Origin: Paenibacillus ginsengarvi
Lineage (GTDB): Bacteria > Bacillota > Bacilli > Paenibacillales > NBRC-103111
Direction: 5' to 3'
Assembly: GCF_003626695.1 (NCBI RefSeq)
Contig: NZ_RBAH01000005.1
Coordinates: forward strand, 186,001-250,000
DNA: 64,000 nt
The notes below the pieces were generated by a model, which saw only the letters and a program-made list of their open reading frames with translations, searched no databases and was not told the origin of the DNA. The translations under genes were made by a program, and so were the position numbers. This document shows, piece after piece, positions 26,851 to 34,489 of the stretch (the first letter of the stretch is position 1; every line of letters begins with the position of its first letter).

Positions 26851-26878
26851 ATATACAAAACATCGATTATCTGTATAT
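26851..26878. promoter_or_regulatory. symmetric palindrome between lysR-type gene and aroA
   Basis: ATATAC (26851-26856) and GTATAT (26873-26878) are arms of a 28-base palindrome whose exact centre is another palindrome, ATCGAT (26862-26867). It sits 24 bases outside the regulator start and just upstream of a TATAAT (26891-26896) facing aroA. This is the expected site for LysR binding. Confidence 0.6.
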
Positions 26879-26941
26879 CGTATTCGCTTCTATAATGGAA
26901 AGCAAGCAGCAGCTTTTATTTCCATGAGGAGGAACGATAAG

Positions 26942-28327
26942 ATGTTTGTAACGGAACCCGATTTGGAAGCCAGATCCCCTTGGTCCCAGCTTCATACGAT
27001 CGCGGAGGCGGAGCTTGCCCCGCCCTCCGGCCCGCCGCAGCAGGCGGTCATTCACGCCCCGGGGAGCAAAAGCGTTTCGAATCGCGTGCTCATCATGGCG
27101 GCGATGGCGCGCGGCCGCTCCGTGATTGGCAACCTGCTTCGCAGCGACGATACGTACTGGTGTATCGACGCTTTGCGCCGGCTCGGCGTGCCGGTATCGG
27201 TAGCGGATGAGGCGGTGACGGTCGACGGGATCGGCGGACATGCACCGGTCCGCGAAGGCAGTTTGTATATGGGCGCCGCCGGCACGGCAGCGAGATTTTT
27301 GCCCGGACTGCTGGCGGCTTGTCCGGAAGGACGGTGGCGGCTCGAAGGAAGCGCCAGCCTGTCCGCAAGACCGATCGGTCCGCTGATCGAAGCGCTCCGT
27401 GCCGCCGGAGCGGATATCCGCTACGAAGGGCGCGAAGGAAGGCTGCCGATTGTCATAAACGCAGCAGGGCTGCGGGGCGGAACAGTCGAGCTGGCGGGAG
27501 ACGTCTCCAGCCAGTTCATCAGCGGTCTGCTTATGGCCGGAGCGTACGCGGCCAATCCGCTGGAGCTCGTCGTGCCCGGCGGCATCGTCCAGCACGCCTA
27601 TGTCGGCATTACGGTCGATTGGATGCGCCGCTTCGGAGCCCAGGTGACGCACAGCGACATGTATGACCGGTTCGAGGTGATACCGGGCCCGTATGCGGGC
27701 CATGAGCTGAAGGTCGAAGCGGATGCTTCTACGGCATGCTACTATTTGGCGTTCGCCGCCTTGACAGGCGGGCATGTGCATATTCCGAATTTGCGCGCGG
27801 ATACGCGGCAGCCGGATATCGCGTTTACCGATATTTTGCAGCGAATGGGCTGCCGGATCGCCAAAGGGCCTCGCGGGGTCGAACTGTGGGGGCCGGAGCG
27901 GCTGCGCGGAGGATTCACCGTCAGCATGAAGGAGCTGTCCGACCAAACGCTGACGCTTGCGGCGATCGCGCCGTTCGCCGATGCCCCTATCACGATAACG
28001 GACGTCGCGCATATACGCCATCACGAATGCGACCGGATTGCAGCCATATGCGAATCGCTTGGCCAGCTCGGCATCGCTGTGGAGGAGCACGCGGACGGGC
28101 TTACCGTGTTTCCGGGCACGCCTTCGGGCGGGCTGCTGCCTACGTATGACGACCATCGCGTGGCGATGTCGCTTGCCCTGATCGCCGCCAAGGTGCCGGG
28201 CATCCGGCTGCTGGATCCGGGCTGCGTATCTAAGACGTGTCCCCCGTTCTTCGATCATATGCGCAGCTTGGGAATGCGCGTCCGCTTGAAGCCGAAAGAG
28301 GGGCAGGCAGACGCTGCCGATTCGTAA
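26942..28327 (+). CDS. aroA: 3-phosphoshikimate 1-carboxyvinyltransferase (EPSP synthase)
   Basis: ATG 26942 follows AGGAGG nine bases upstream and gives 461 residues. EPSP synthase hallmarks are PGSKSVSNRVLIMAAMARG, LRSDDTYWCIDALRRLG, MGAAGTAARFLPGLLA (phosphoenolpyruvate-binding loop), SSQFISGLLM, DASTACYYLAFAALTGG, and YDDHRVAMSLALIAAKVPG with the D-H-R motif. It condenses shikimate-3-phosphate with phosphoenolpyruvate in chorismate synthesis. It stands apart from other aro genes, controlled presumably by its own divergent LysR regulator. About 35 extra N-terminal residues precede the core. The 26942 start avoids a frame that extends through the lysR gene. Confidence 0.95.
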   Translation: MFVTEPDLEARSPWSQLHTIAEAELAPPSGPPQQAVIHAPGSKSVSNRVLIMAAMARGRSVIGNLLRSDDTYWCIDALRRLGVPVSVADEAVTVDGIGGHAPVREGSLYMGAAGTAARFLPGLLAACPEGRWRLEGSASLSARPIGPLIEALRAAGADIRYEGREGRLPIVINAAGLRGGTVELAGDVSSQFISGLLMAGAYAANPLELVVPGGIVQHAYVGITVDWMRRFGAQVTHSDMYDRFEVIPGPYAGHELKVEADASTACYYLAFAALTGGHVHIPNLRADTRQPDIAFTDILQRMGCRIAKGPRGVELWGPERLRGGFTVSMKELSDQTLTLAAIAPFADAPITITDVAHIRHHECDRIAAICESLGQLGIAVEEHADGLTVFPGTPSGGLLPTYDDHRVAMSLALIAAKVPGIRLLDPGCVSKTCPPFFDHMRSLGMRVRLKPKEGQADAADS

Positions 28328-28334
28328 ACGGAAG

Positions 28335-28384
28335 CGGGTCGCGCGCGACAAATAAACATGTCGCGCGTGGCCACCCGTTTTTCG
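28335..28384. terminator. strong bidirectional terminator after aroA
   Basis: CGCGCGACA (28342-28350) pairs with TGTCGCGCG (28359-28367); an outer CGGGT/ACCCG pairing extends the stem and TTTTT follows. It lies between convergent aroA and the ATP-grasp gene. Confidence 0.85.
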
Positions 28385-28388
28385 TACG

Positions 28389-29468
28389 TTAACGATCCCC
28401 CGATTCCAATAAATATTTGGCAAAACCGACCGGATTCGAATAAATTTGTTGAAACGCATCCAGCATATTGCCTTGTTGAAAGCTGTACCTGAGGTCGCGC
28501 CCATTGCATTCGATGAACATGGGGAAACCGTGCTCCGTCAGCCCAACATCCAGCCCGATATCGGCCAGGCGGGGCAAATGCCGGCTGAGCTGACACGCCA
28601 CCCGCAGCGAAAAATCGCCGATCGCGGCTCGAACCTGCTCGGGGTTTAGCTCTGGATACGGACCCAGTACCTTGTCGAGCGAATAAACGACTCCGCCCTG
28701 GGCTACATTCGTCCGGAACGCGCCGGGCTTCGCAACCTTGGCGGCGATGCCGGTCACCTGCCAGTCCCCGGTTTCGTTCCGCTGTACCGATACGCGCAGG
28801 TCAAACGGTCTGCCGCAGTATGTCGCCAGCGGCAGCAGCTGCTGAACGAGATACGGCCGTGAGCGCAGCTTGCGTCTGACTATGGCAGGAATGTCCGGCG
28901 GACGAAAGGCGATCTTCCGCCCGTTTTTTGCCGCTCCGTGCAGCAGCCAAACGCCGTTTGCCGCTTCCTCCAACTTCATGATGCCGAGTCCGATGCTGCT
29001 GCTGTTCGGCTTCAGAATAAGCTTCGAATAGTCGCCCATCATGTCGCGGATCGCAGCTGGCGTCGCCGGACGGGTTACCGGCAAATGCGGGCGAAGCGAG
29101 GGCTCCTCCATGAGCCGCTCGTGAATATACCCTTTGCCGTACCGGTTCCATTCGTTGAATATGCGCTTTCCGTCTTCCGCGAGACGCCGGATGGCCGCCT
29201 TCGGCTGCTTGTTCGTATACAGCGTGCGGTTATGAATAACCGACGGTACGGGAATAAGGCAGCGCTTGTAGCCGATCTCCGACTTGACGTAGGCATGGAC
29301 GAACGGCTGTCCCGGCTTGATGTCCTTCAGTCTGAAAAAGCAGGGCGTTACGCCGTGAAGCTTTCCCGCTTTCTCATAGCAAGGGAGCGATTCGTGATAC
29401 GTGCGCCCGCTCGGGATGCGCCGGTACCAGGAGTCGTTCACAAGAATGCCGATGTATCGTTTATCCAT
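28389..29468 (-). CDS. YheC/YheD-type ATP-grasp protein (endospore coat-associated family)
   Basis: ATG 29468 follows GGAGGTGGAG, giving 359 residues. The ATP-grasp core is visible: LILKPNSSSIGLGI (phosphate loop), YLVQQLLPL, FDLRVSVQRN with GIAAKVAKPGAFRTN, then IGLDVGLTEHGFPMFIECNGRDLR (metal-binding Glu and Asn). The N-terminal 60 residues (YIGILVNDSWYRRIPSG) resemble YheC/YheD, which are endospore-coat associated in B. subtilis and have unknown ligase activity. A SigK-like promoter lies directly upstream, agreeing with expression in the mother cell late in sporulation. The substrate is unknown. Confidence 0.85.
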   Translation of the reverse strand: MDKRYIGILVNDSWYRRIPSGRTYHESLPCYEKAGKLHGVTPCFFRLKDIKPGQPFVHAYVKSEIGYKRCLIPVPSVIHNRTLYTNKQPKAAIRRLAEDGKRIFNEWNRYGKGYIHERLMEEPSLRPHLPVTRPATPAAIRDMMGDYSKLILKPNSSSIGLGIMKLEEAANGVWLLHGAAKNGRKIAFRPPDIPAIVRRKLRSRPYLVQQLLPLATYCGRPFDLRVSVQRNETGDWQVTGIAAKVAKPGAFRTNVAQGGVVYSLDKVLGPYPELNPEQVRAAIGDFSLRVACQLSRHLPRLADIGLDVGLTEHGFPMFIECNGRDLRYSFQQGNMLDAFQQIYSNPVGFAKYLLESGDR

Positions 29469-29491
29469 GACAGTTTTCTCCACCTCCCGTA

Positions 29492-29519
29492 TACCGTATG
29501 CGTACCGTAAGGCTCCCGT
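29492..29519 (-). promoter_or_regulatory. SigK-like promoter for the YheC/D-like gene
   Basis: On the minus strand AC (29519-29518), a 17-base spacer and CATACGGTA (29500-29492) match AC-N17-CATANNNTA exactly. The start codon lies 24 bases downstream of the -10. Confidence 0.7.
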
Positions 29520-29669
29520 ATGGACGAGTGCGTACGGGCTATTGTTTACGGGAGCGGCGCCGCCGGGCGTATAATCCCCCCACTTGTTTCCATATACTAA
29601 GGTCGCTTTCCGATGTTGATTGCGGAAAGATGCCGGACAGGGCATACCGATAAACCGAAAGGACGTGAC

Positions 29670-29771
29670 GTGGTGGGCCGCAACCAATCGAACAACAACG
29701 GGAAGCGCAAACAGCCGGGCAATCGGGGAGATTCCCAGACCGCACAAGCCGGTACGTCGAAAGAAAAGTAG
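29670..29771 (+). CDS. 33-residue hydrophilic protein, possibly spore-related
   Basis: AAAGGA precedes GTG-GTG (29670 or 29673). The product is Asn-, Gln-, Gly- and Lys-rich (VGRNQSNNNGKRKQPGN, then GDSQTAQAGTSKEK) with no hydrophobic stretch, a composition seen in small spore proteins. It is the only plausible coding sequence ahead of a very strong + strand terminator at 29866. No family match is claimed. Confidence 0.4.
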   Translation: MVGRNQSNNNGKRKQPGNRGDSQTAQAGTSKEK

Positions 29772-29865
29772 CACCCGTCTGCCGGGACAAAATCGACCAC
29801 ATAACGTCCATGTCCCGCAAGCGGAGTGAAACCGGGCTTCCCCGAACAAGTCTCGGAAAAGGGCA

Positions 29866-29908
29866 AACGTCATGCAAGAGCCGCTGGCTACTTGCGTGAC
29901 GTTTTTTT
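29866..29908 (+). terminator. strong intrinsic terminator
   Basis: AACGTCATGCAAG (29866-29878) pairs with CTTGCGTGACGTT (29891-29903) with a single G-U, followed by a T run. It implies a + strand transcript from the 29.5-29.8 kb region. Confidence 0.85.
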
Positions 29909-29932
29909 GTTGGCCGGGGGGAGGAAAAAGTA

Positions 29933-29961
29933 TCGACGCGCTGCGCGATCGTCTGTATAAT
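29933..29961 (+). promoter_or_regulatory. SigA promoter candidate for the ModB-type permease unit
   Basis: TCGACG, a 17-base spacer and a perfect TATAAT (29956-29961). The first start codon is 36 bases further on. Confidence 0.55.
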
Positions 29962-29996
29962 AGCTGAAAATAGAGAAGCGGGGGAGGAATCGGATC

Positions 29997-30110
29997 GTGA
30001 AACGGACGAGCTGCAGCAGTAAGTATCGCAAGCGGCCTGGCGGCAAAGGGAGCGGAAACCGAGGACCGTGCCGCATTAAAGGGCGTTTGGCGGCGGACGG
30101 CAGCCTATGA
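29997..30110 (+). CDS. 37-residue basic ORF translationally coupled to modB
   Basis: GGGGGAGG stands nine bases before GTG 29997, a textbook RBS. The peptide has 37 residues, is rich in Lys, Arg and Gly, and has three Cys (TSCSSKYRKRPGGKGSG, then RGPCRIKG). Its TGA overlaps the ATG of the permease gene in ATGA, while the permease itself lacks a good RBS. It may be a leader peptide that couples translation, or the remnant of a longer gene. There is no recognised domain. Confidence 0.5.
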   Translation: MKRTSCSSKYRKRPGGKGSGNRGPCRIKGRLAADGSL

Positions 30111-30772
30111 GCAGTAGCGGGCTGCACGATTTTTTCGCCCCTGTCGCCTTCTCCGTTTGGGTATCGGTCATAGCGAGCTTCGTCGTATTCGTCTTCGGCA
30201 TTGCCGCAGCCTGGTGGATGAATCGGGCGCGTTTCCGCGGCAAAACGGTAGTGGAAACGCTGTTCCTGCTGCCGCTCGTCCTTCCTCCGACCGTTGTCGG
30301 CTTGATTCTGCTCGTCCTTCTCGGAAGAAGGAGCTGGCTCGGCAAGCTGGCGGAATGGCTGTTCGACAAACCGATCGTATTCAGCTGGCAAGCAGCCGTC
30401 ATAGCCGCTTCGGTCGTCGCCTTTCCGCTCGTGTTCCAGACGATGAAGGCCGGCTTCGCCTCCGTCGACCGCGATCTAGAGGATGCCGCCAGATCGATGG
30501 GCGCTACCGAATGGCAGCTGTTCCGCCACGTGACGGCGCCGCTTGCCCGCCGCTCGCTCGGGACCGCGTACGTACTCGGCTTCGCCCGCGGGCTCGGGGA
30601 GTTCGGGGCGACGCTTATGATCGCGGGCAATATTCCCGGCAAAACGCAAACCGTTCCGACCGCCATCTACGTAGCCGCCGAGAGCGGGAATATGACGATG
30701 GCCTGGTGGTGGACCGGCTCTGTTGTTGTCATTTCGTACGCGTTATTGCTGATCGTCCCGAGAGCCAAATAA
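30107..30772 (+). CDS. modB: molybdate-type ABC transporter permease (ModB family), orphan
   Basis: The 221-residue inner-membrane protein has about five helices and the ABC-permease coupling loop EDAARSMGATEWQLFRHVTAP near residues 125-145. Other typical ModB features are FLLPLVLPPTVVGLILLVLLG, RGLGEFGATLMIAGNIPGKTQT and TAIYVAAESG. ModB forms the channel for molybdate or tungstate together with a ModA binding protein and a ModC ATPase, yet neither gene is adjacent. Translation seems coupled to the upstream small ORF. A sulfate- or tungstate-type specificity is possible. Confidence 0.88.
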   Translation: MSSSGLHDFFAPVAFSVWVSVIASFVVFVFGIAAAWWMNRARFRGKTVVETLFLLPLVLPPTVVGLILLVLLGRRSWLGKLAEWLFDKPIVFSWQAAVIAASVVAFPLVFQTMKAGFASVDRDLEDAARSMGATEWQLFRHVTAPLARRSLGTAYVLGFARGLGEFGATLMIAGNIPGKTQTVPTAIYVAAESGNMTMAWWWTGSVVVISYALLLIVPRAK

Positions 30773-30801
30773 CCTGCAGACAAAAGAAAGGGGCTGCCCG
30801 C

Positions 30802-30909
30802 ATGCAAGCAGATAGCCGGTACATAACACCCGAAGTCGTAATGGAGCTGGCGAGGCGAACGGTCGCGGCGATAGCGGATGAGCCGCAAGAAGGCCGTAAT
30901 ATCGATTAG
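30802..30909 (+). CDS. 35-residue small protein
   Basis: AAAGGGG precedes ATG 30802 by eight bases. The peptide (MQADSRYITPEVVMELARR, TVAAIADEPQEGR) is predicted amphipathic and helical, and starts 29 bases after the permease stop. No homology is recognised. It may be a small regulatory or structural protein, or a chance ORF. The 138 bases that follow, up to the transpeptidase gene, hold nothing clear. Confidence 0.4.
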   Translation: MQADSRYITPEVVMELARRTVAAIADEPQEGRNID

Positions 30910-31047
30910 CAGCGGGCTCCGCACGCGCATATGATGTAACGAGCTTTACGGCGGTATTTCCGCTCAAAGCTCCCAATCGTCCGGAATCGGCGTTATCGGC
31001 AGGAGCCGCCGCCGTTTACGCCGGCGATTCGCCGGGAGGTGAGGATC

Positions 31048-31386
31048 GTGCCGCAAACTCGAATTATTGTAGATTTATCCGATCGTATGCTTCATCTGCT
31101 TCAAGACGAGCGCGTTGTCCGTTCCTATCCTGTCGGTATCGGTAAAATGCTAACGGCAACTCCGACCGGACAGTTTACGGTTGTAAATAAGCAGCCGAAC
31201 CCGGGAGGGCCGTTTGGCGTTTTCTGGATGGGGTTGTCCAAGCCGCATTACGGCATACACGGAACGAACGATCCGACTTCCATCGGCAAGCTGGTGTCGC
31301 ATGGCTGTATCCGCATGTTCAATCACGACGTTCTCGAACTGGAGCGTTTGGTGCCGATCGGAACCCCCGTGACGATAAGACCGTAG
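31048..31386 (+). CDS. short L,D-transpeptidase (YkuD domain)
   Basis: GTG 31048 is selected because GGGAGGTGAGG lies just upstream; an earlier in-frame GTG overlaps that RBS. The 112-residue product is essentially a bare YkuD catalytic domain. It has [31 protein letters not shown] and the active site SHGCIRM with His85 and Cys87. YkuD enzymes crosslink peptidoglycan through 3-3 bonds or attach proteins. No LysM or signal peptide is visible, so it may act inside the sporulating mother cell on spore cortex or coat, an idea suggested by the neighbouring spore genes. Confidence 0.88.
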   Translation: MPQTRIIVDLSDRMLHLLQDERVVRSYPVGIGKMLTATPTGQFTVVNKQPNPGGPFGVFWMGLSKPHYGIHGTNDPTSIGKLVSHGCIRMFNHDVLELERLVPIGTPVTIRP

Positions 31387-31436
31387 TCCGCCTGACAACC
31401 GCCGCAGGCTGTTAGCAACAATTGGAGGTGGACGTT

Positions 31437-32618
31437 TTGTCCCGCACGAAGATTGCGTTCGTTACTCCCGGGACGTTCCCCGTTCCTTCCGGCCGGAGCA
31501 GCTCGGTCGAGCTCGTAGCCACGCAGGTCGGGGAACGGCTCAAACGTCAGGCGGAAGTGACCGTATTCGGCAAAAAAACGAGGCGGATGTCAGCCAGCGG
31601 CTGGCGCGGGGGGATCCGCTTCGTCCGCCCGGCCCGCAAACCGTATATCGGTCAAGTGGCGAGGCTGCTCAAGAGCGACCATCCGGATCTGATTCAGGTG
31701 GAGAACCGTCCCCGAAACGCCCGCTATTTGAAGCAAAAGCTTCCGGCTGCGCCGGTCGTGTTATCGCTGCATTCCACCGCCTTCATGTCGCCACCGCATA
31801 TCTCCCCTTCCGCGCTCCGGTTATGCCTTCGCGCTGCCGATGCGATCGTCGTAAACAGCCAATATTTGAAAACAAGAGTCGTCGCCCAGGATGAATCGAT
31901 CGCGGAAAAAGTCGTGGTGAGTTATCCCGGGGTGGATATGCAGCGCTTCGTCTCGCGCTGGACGGCGGAGGAGCAGGCGAAGCGGGAGGAGCAGCTCGCC
32001 CGGCTCGGCTTGTCGGGCAAAAAAATCGTGCTGTATGTCGGACGGTTCATACCGATCAAAGGCGTGCACCATCTCGTGGCCGTCATGCCGACCATAGCCG
32101 CGCTGGAGCCGGACGCCGTGCTGCTGCTTGTAGGGGGAGCGTATTACGGCTCGAACCGGCTCACCCCGTACGTCAGGAAGCTCCGGCGGATGGCCCGGCT
32201 CGCTTCGCCCCATATCCGCTTCGTGCCGTTCGTGCCCCACGAGCAGATTCCCGCGTGGTTCCGGCTCGCCGACGTCGCCGTCGTGCCTTCGGCCGAGCAG
32301 GAGGCTTTTGGGCTCGTCAACGTCGAAGCGATGGCGTCCGGCGTGCCGGTAGTCGCTACCGCCGCCGGCGGGATGAAAGAAATTATCGAGCACGGCGTCT
32401 CGGGGCTGCTGGCCGATCCGGCCCGGCTTCCCGAGCAGCTCGTCCATCACGTATGCTCGGTGTTATCCGACGAAGCGTACGCCAGAAGCCTCGGCGAGAG
32501 GGGGCTCGTTCGGGTGCGCGACCAGTTCACGTGGCAGCATACGGCCGAGAGGCTTGTGGAACTGTACCGCTCGCTTGGCGTTCGTATCGGCGATGCTGAA
32601 GCCCCTGGACAGGAGTGA
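31437..32618 (+). CDS. GT4 family glycosyltransferase (CotSA/YtcC-like)
   Basis: TTG 31437 lies after GGAGGTGG and yields 393 residues. The GT-B fold is clear: an N-terminal half starting KIAFVTPGTFPVPSGRSSSVE, and a C-terminal nucleotide-sugar site VLYVGRFIPIKGVHHLV followed by PSAEQEAFGLVNVEAMASGVPVVAT (the EX7E motif). GT4 retaining enzymes use UDP- or GDP-sugars. Its likeness to the spore-coat associated CotSA and YtcC proteins and its position between the YheC/D-like and CotH genes suggest a spore-coat glycan role, which is an inference. It lies 50 bases after the transpeptidase gene. Confidence 0.85.
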   Translation: MSRTKIAFVTPGTFPVPSGRSSSVELVATQVGERLKRQAEVTVFGKKTRRMSASGWRGGIRFVRPARKPYIGQVARLLKSDHPDLIQVENRPRNARYLKQKLPAAPVVLSLHSTAFMSPPHISPSALRLCLRAADAIVVNSQYLKTRVVAQDESIAEKVVVSYPGVDMQRFVSRWTAEEQAKREEQLARLGLSGKKIVLYVGRFIPIKGVHHLVAVMPTIAALEPDAVLLLVGGAYYGSNRLTPYVRKLRRMARLASPHIRFVPFVPHEQIPAWFRLADVAVVPSAEQEAFGLVNVEAMASGVPVVATAAGGMKEIIEHGVSGLLADPARLPEQLVHHVCSVLSDEAYARSLGERGLVRVRDQFTWQHTAERLVELYRSLGVRIGDAEAPGQE

Positions 32619-32636
32619 ACGGCAAGAAGTAAATGG

Positions 32637-32681
32637 AAAAAGCCCCCAAAACCGCTCGGCGAGCGGGATTGGAGGCTTTTT
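32637..32681. terminator. bidirectional intrinsic terminator
   Basis: AAAAAGCCCCCAAAACCGCTCG pairs imperfectly with the mirror CGAGCGGGATTGGAGGCTTTTT. It separates the GT4 gene from convergent cotH. Confidence 0.85.
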
Positions 32682-32719
32682 CGCGCCGCCTGCGCGCAGT
32701 TCGGAAGCGGCTGACGTTA

Positions 32720-33775
32720 TCACAGCTTGCCTAGCGCCCTACGCACGATATCGCGGCGTTCGCGAATATACGAGCGTATGAACTCGGGCTCGCCGTCGAA
32801 GACGTTTGTCGCCCACGGCCGGGAGCCGTCGGCAAGGATGCTGGAGCGAATCGAGTCATGCATGCTGCTTATAATAGGCATCATGCGCTCTTCCGTAAAC
32901 GTATCGTCCAGCAGCCGGGCGAGCAGGTCCCGGTACTCGCCGCGAAGGCGCGCATCGGACAGCACCGTTTCGGTAAGCGCATTATACCCCGTAATCCGCA
33001 CCAGGTCGCTGGCGCACGGCTTGCCGTAGCAGTTTCGCCCCCATGTTCCCTCGTAGTCCCACGGAATGATCCTATATTTCCCCGAGCGGCCGTGCTCGTA
33101 GAGCGCATAGTTCTGATCGAAGCCGTCGTAATTGCCGGTCAGCACCGCCCCGGCCAGCCAGCGCAAATAGTTGTCGGTATCGAGCCTGCGCCGCAGATGG
33201 GCGTGCAGCCGGCCCCCCTCGAGCTGATGAAGCCGCCCTATAAACCGGCTTAACCGCAAGCGGCCTTCACTTGTGCCGATCACCTGCCTGTAGCCCTCGA
33301 GCAGCGATTTTTTCCGGCGTCCGGTTTCCGGGCTAATTCGCGAGAAGTTGGCGCTGTCGTTATCCGCATATACGAGCGTCCGGACCGGAATACGCCGGCG
33401 ATTGAAAAAAGAACGGTTCACCGCCTCGATCAGCAAATAAACGCCCTCGTTTCGCCCGTTAATCCGCAAGATGCAATGTCGCGTAGTCGGGCTTGGAACG
33501 CGGATCATCCTGAAAAAACGGAACGACAAGGCGTTGCGCATCATGGAAGGATCGTCATATTCGGCGTTAAAATGATACGTTTTACCGCCGATGCGCATTT
33601 CGTACGATTTCTTCGGATAATTCCGCGTGTGGCCTCCCCGGTAGCGGATGCGCATCGGAACTTGCAGGTTGTTGTATAGGAGAAAACCGCGAACGAACGT
33701 TCCGTTCCATATGTTTTTGGCCATCCGTTTTGTTTCGGCCGCTCCAATGGTAATCGCGTATTCTGGAAGTGCCAT
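32720..33775 (-). CDS. cotH: CotH-type spore-coat protein kinase
   Basis: The 351-residue protein shows the CotH kinase pattern: MRIRYRGGHTRNYPKKSYEMRI at the N-terminal lobe, LRINGRNEGVYLLIEAVN, LTGNYDGFDQNYALYEHG with the catalytic Asp region, and IPWDYEGTWGRN near residue 245 with the metal-binding Asp. CotH of B. subtilis is an atypical kinase in the mother cell that phosphorylates the coat proteins CotB and CotG. Here a CotG-like repeat gene lies directly upstream on the same strand. A SigK-like promoter and a 5' hairpin precede it. ATG 33775 has AAGGAAAGGCGG rather far upstream. Confidence 0.92.
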   Translation of the reverse strand: MALPEYAITIGAAETKRMAKNIWNGTFVRGFLLYNNLQVPMRIRYRGGHTRNYPKKSYEMRIGGKTYHFNAEYDDPSMMRNALSFRFFRMIRVPSPTTRHCILRINGRNEGVYLLIEAVNRSFFNRRRIPVRTLVYADNDSANFSRISPETGRRKKSLLEGYRQVIGTSEGRLRLSRFIGRLHQLEGGRLHAHLRRRLDTDNYLRWLAGAVLTGNYDGFDQNYALYEHGRSGKYRIIPWDYEGTWGRNCYGKPCASDLVRITGYNALTETVLSDARLRGEYRDLLARLLDDTFTEERMMPIISSMHDSIRSSILADGSRPWATNVFDGEPEFIRSYIRERRDIVRRALGKL

Positions 33776-33805
33776 AACGATCGGATCCGCCTTTCCTTGA
33801 AGAAG

Positions 33806-33835
33806 AACAGCCTACCCCTATGCGGGTAGGCTGTT
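33806..33835 (-). other. hairpin at the predicted 5' end of cotH mRNA
   Basis: AACAGCCTACCC pairs with GGGTAGGCTGTT in a perfect 12-bp stem with a six-base loop. The proposed SigK start point falls within a few bases of the stem, so the cotH mRNA would begin with this hairpin. It could instead be a terminator of the upstream CotG-like transcript (TTCTTCTTC follows on the minus strand). Confidence 0.6.
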
Positions 33836-33840
33836 GTGGA

Positions 33841-33868
33841 TACGATATGCGGAATGGACCGCAAGCGT
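33841..33868 (-). promoter_or_regulatory. SigK-like promoter for cotH
   Basis: On the minus strand AC (33868-33867), a 17-base spacer and CATATCGTA (33849-33841), a full match to AC-N17-CATANNNTA. Confidence 0.7.
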
Positions 33869-33956
33869 TACGGCCATTGCCCATTTTGCGCGTATATCAG
33901 GATAGGACGAACCGTCCATTCGGAAAATCGCCATAGCGATCGACGACGTTCGTAAC

Positions 33957-34328
33957 TTATTTGCGATGTTTGCATCCGCATGTTTTACGGTGCTTCGAAC
34001 GGTGCGGCTTGACTTTCGGCTTGCATACCGGTTTTGGTTTACACCGGCTGCGCTTGCCGCCGGTATTGTGGCCGAGCGTTTTATGCCCTTCCGTAAAGCT
34101 GCCGAGTGTCCGGTGCCCTTCCGTATGGTGACCGCCGGTATGGTGACCGCCGGTACGGTGACCGCCCGTTTTGTGACCACCCGTTTTGTGACCGCCCGTT
34201 TTGTGACCGCCGGTACGGTGCCCTTCCGTGCGACTGCCGTGGGAGGCCCAGTTCGGATTGAAGCCGGGACTCCTGTCCTGGAGCCACATATTGTACAGCA
34301 GATCGGGAACGTTGTTGATCGTCGGCAT
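33957..34328 (-). CDS. CotG-like spore-coat protein with GH(K/R/H)T(G/E) repeats
   Basis: ATG 34328 follows AGGAGGAG; the longer frame to 34511 has no RBS. The 123-residue product starts with an ordered segment (MPTINNVPDLLYNMWLQD) and then carries about eleven hexapeptides of the form G-H-K/R/H-T-G/E-G, roughly residues 36-90. It ends in a Lys/Arg/Cys-rich tail (KPKPVCKPKVKPHRSKHR). Low-complexity, basic, His- and Lys-rich repeats are typical of CotG, the main CotH substrate. The conserved Thr in each hexapeptide would be a candidate phosphorylation site (inferred). A SigK-like promoter precedes the gene, and cotH lies directly downstream. Confidence 0.8.
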   Translation of the reverse strand: MPTINNVPDLLYNMWLQDRSPGFNPNWASHGSRTEGHRTGGHKTGGHKTGGHKTGGHRTGGHHTGGHHTEGHRTLGSFTEGHKTLGHNTGGKRSRCKPKPVCKPKVKPHRSKHRKTCGCKHRK

Positions 34329-34362
34329 CGTGTCGTCTCCTCCTTTCCCTAAGGGAGTGGTA

Positions 34363-34391
34363 TATGTTATGACCTGTCCGGGCGTTTTGGT
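34363..34391 (-). promoter_or_regulatory. SigK-like promoter for the CotG-like gene
   Basis: On the minus strand AC (34391-34390), an 18-base spacer and CATAACATA (34371-34363). The -10 matches CATANNNTA fully; the spacer is one base longer than in the neighbouring examples. Confidence 0.6.
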
Positions 34392-34489
34392 TCGGGTCAC
34401 CTGTCGGTACGTCCAAAAATGTATATTTGTATCCCTGGCGGATGCCCGGAATGGGCGCGGCTTTCCTGCGCTTTTCGGATGAAAGTGTG

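Noticed and set aside
26867..28504. 545-codon minus-strand frame
   Set aside because: It is antisense to aroA and has basic/Arg-rich nonsense composition typical of GC-rich shadow frames.
30928..30936. CATATGATG as a SigK -10 upstream of the L,D-transpeptidase
   Set aside because: The last two positions read TG rather than TA, and no AC lies at the proper distance.
33818..34180. 120-codon minus-strand frame beside cotG-like gene
   Set aside because: It overlaps the CotG-like gene out of frame and no RBS precedes any of its starts.
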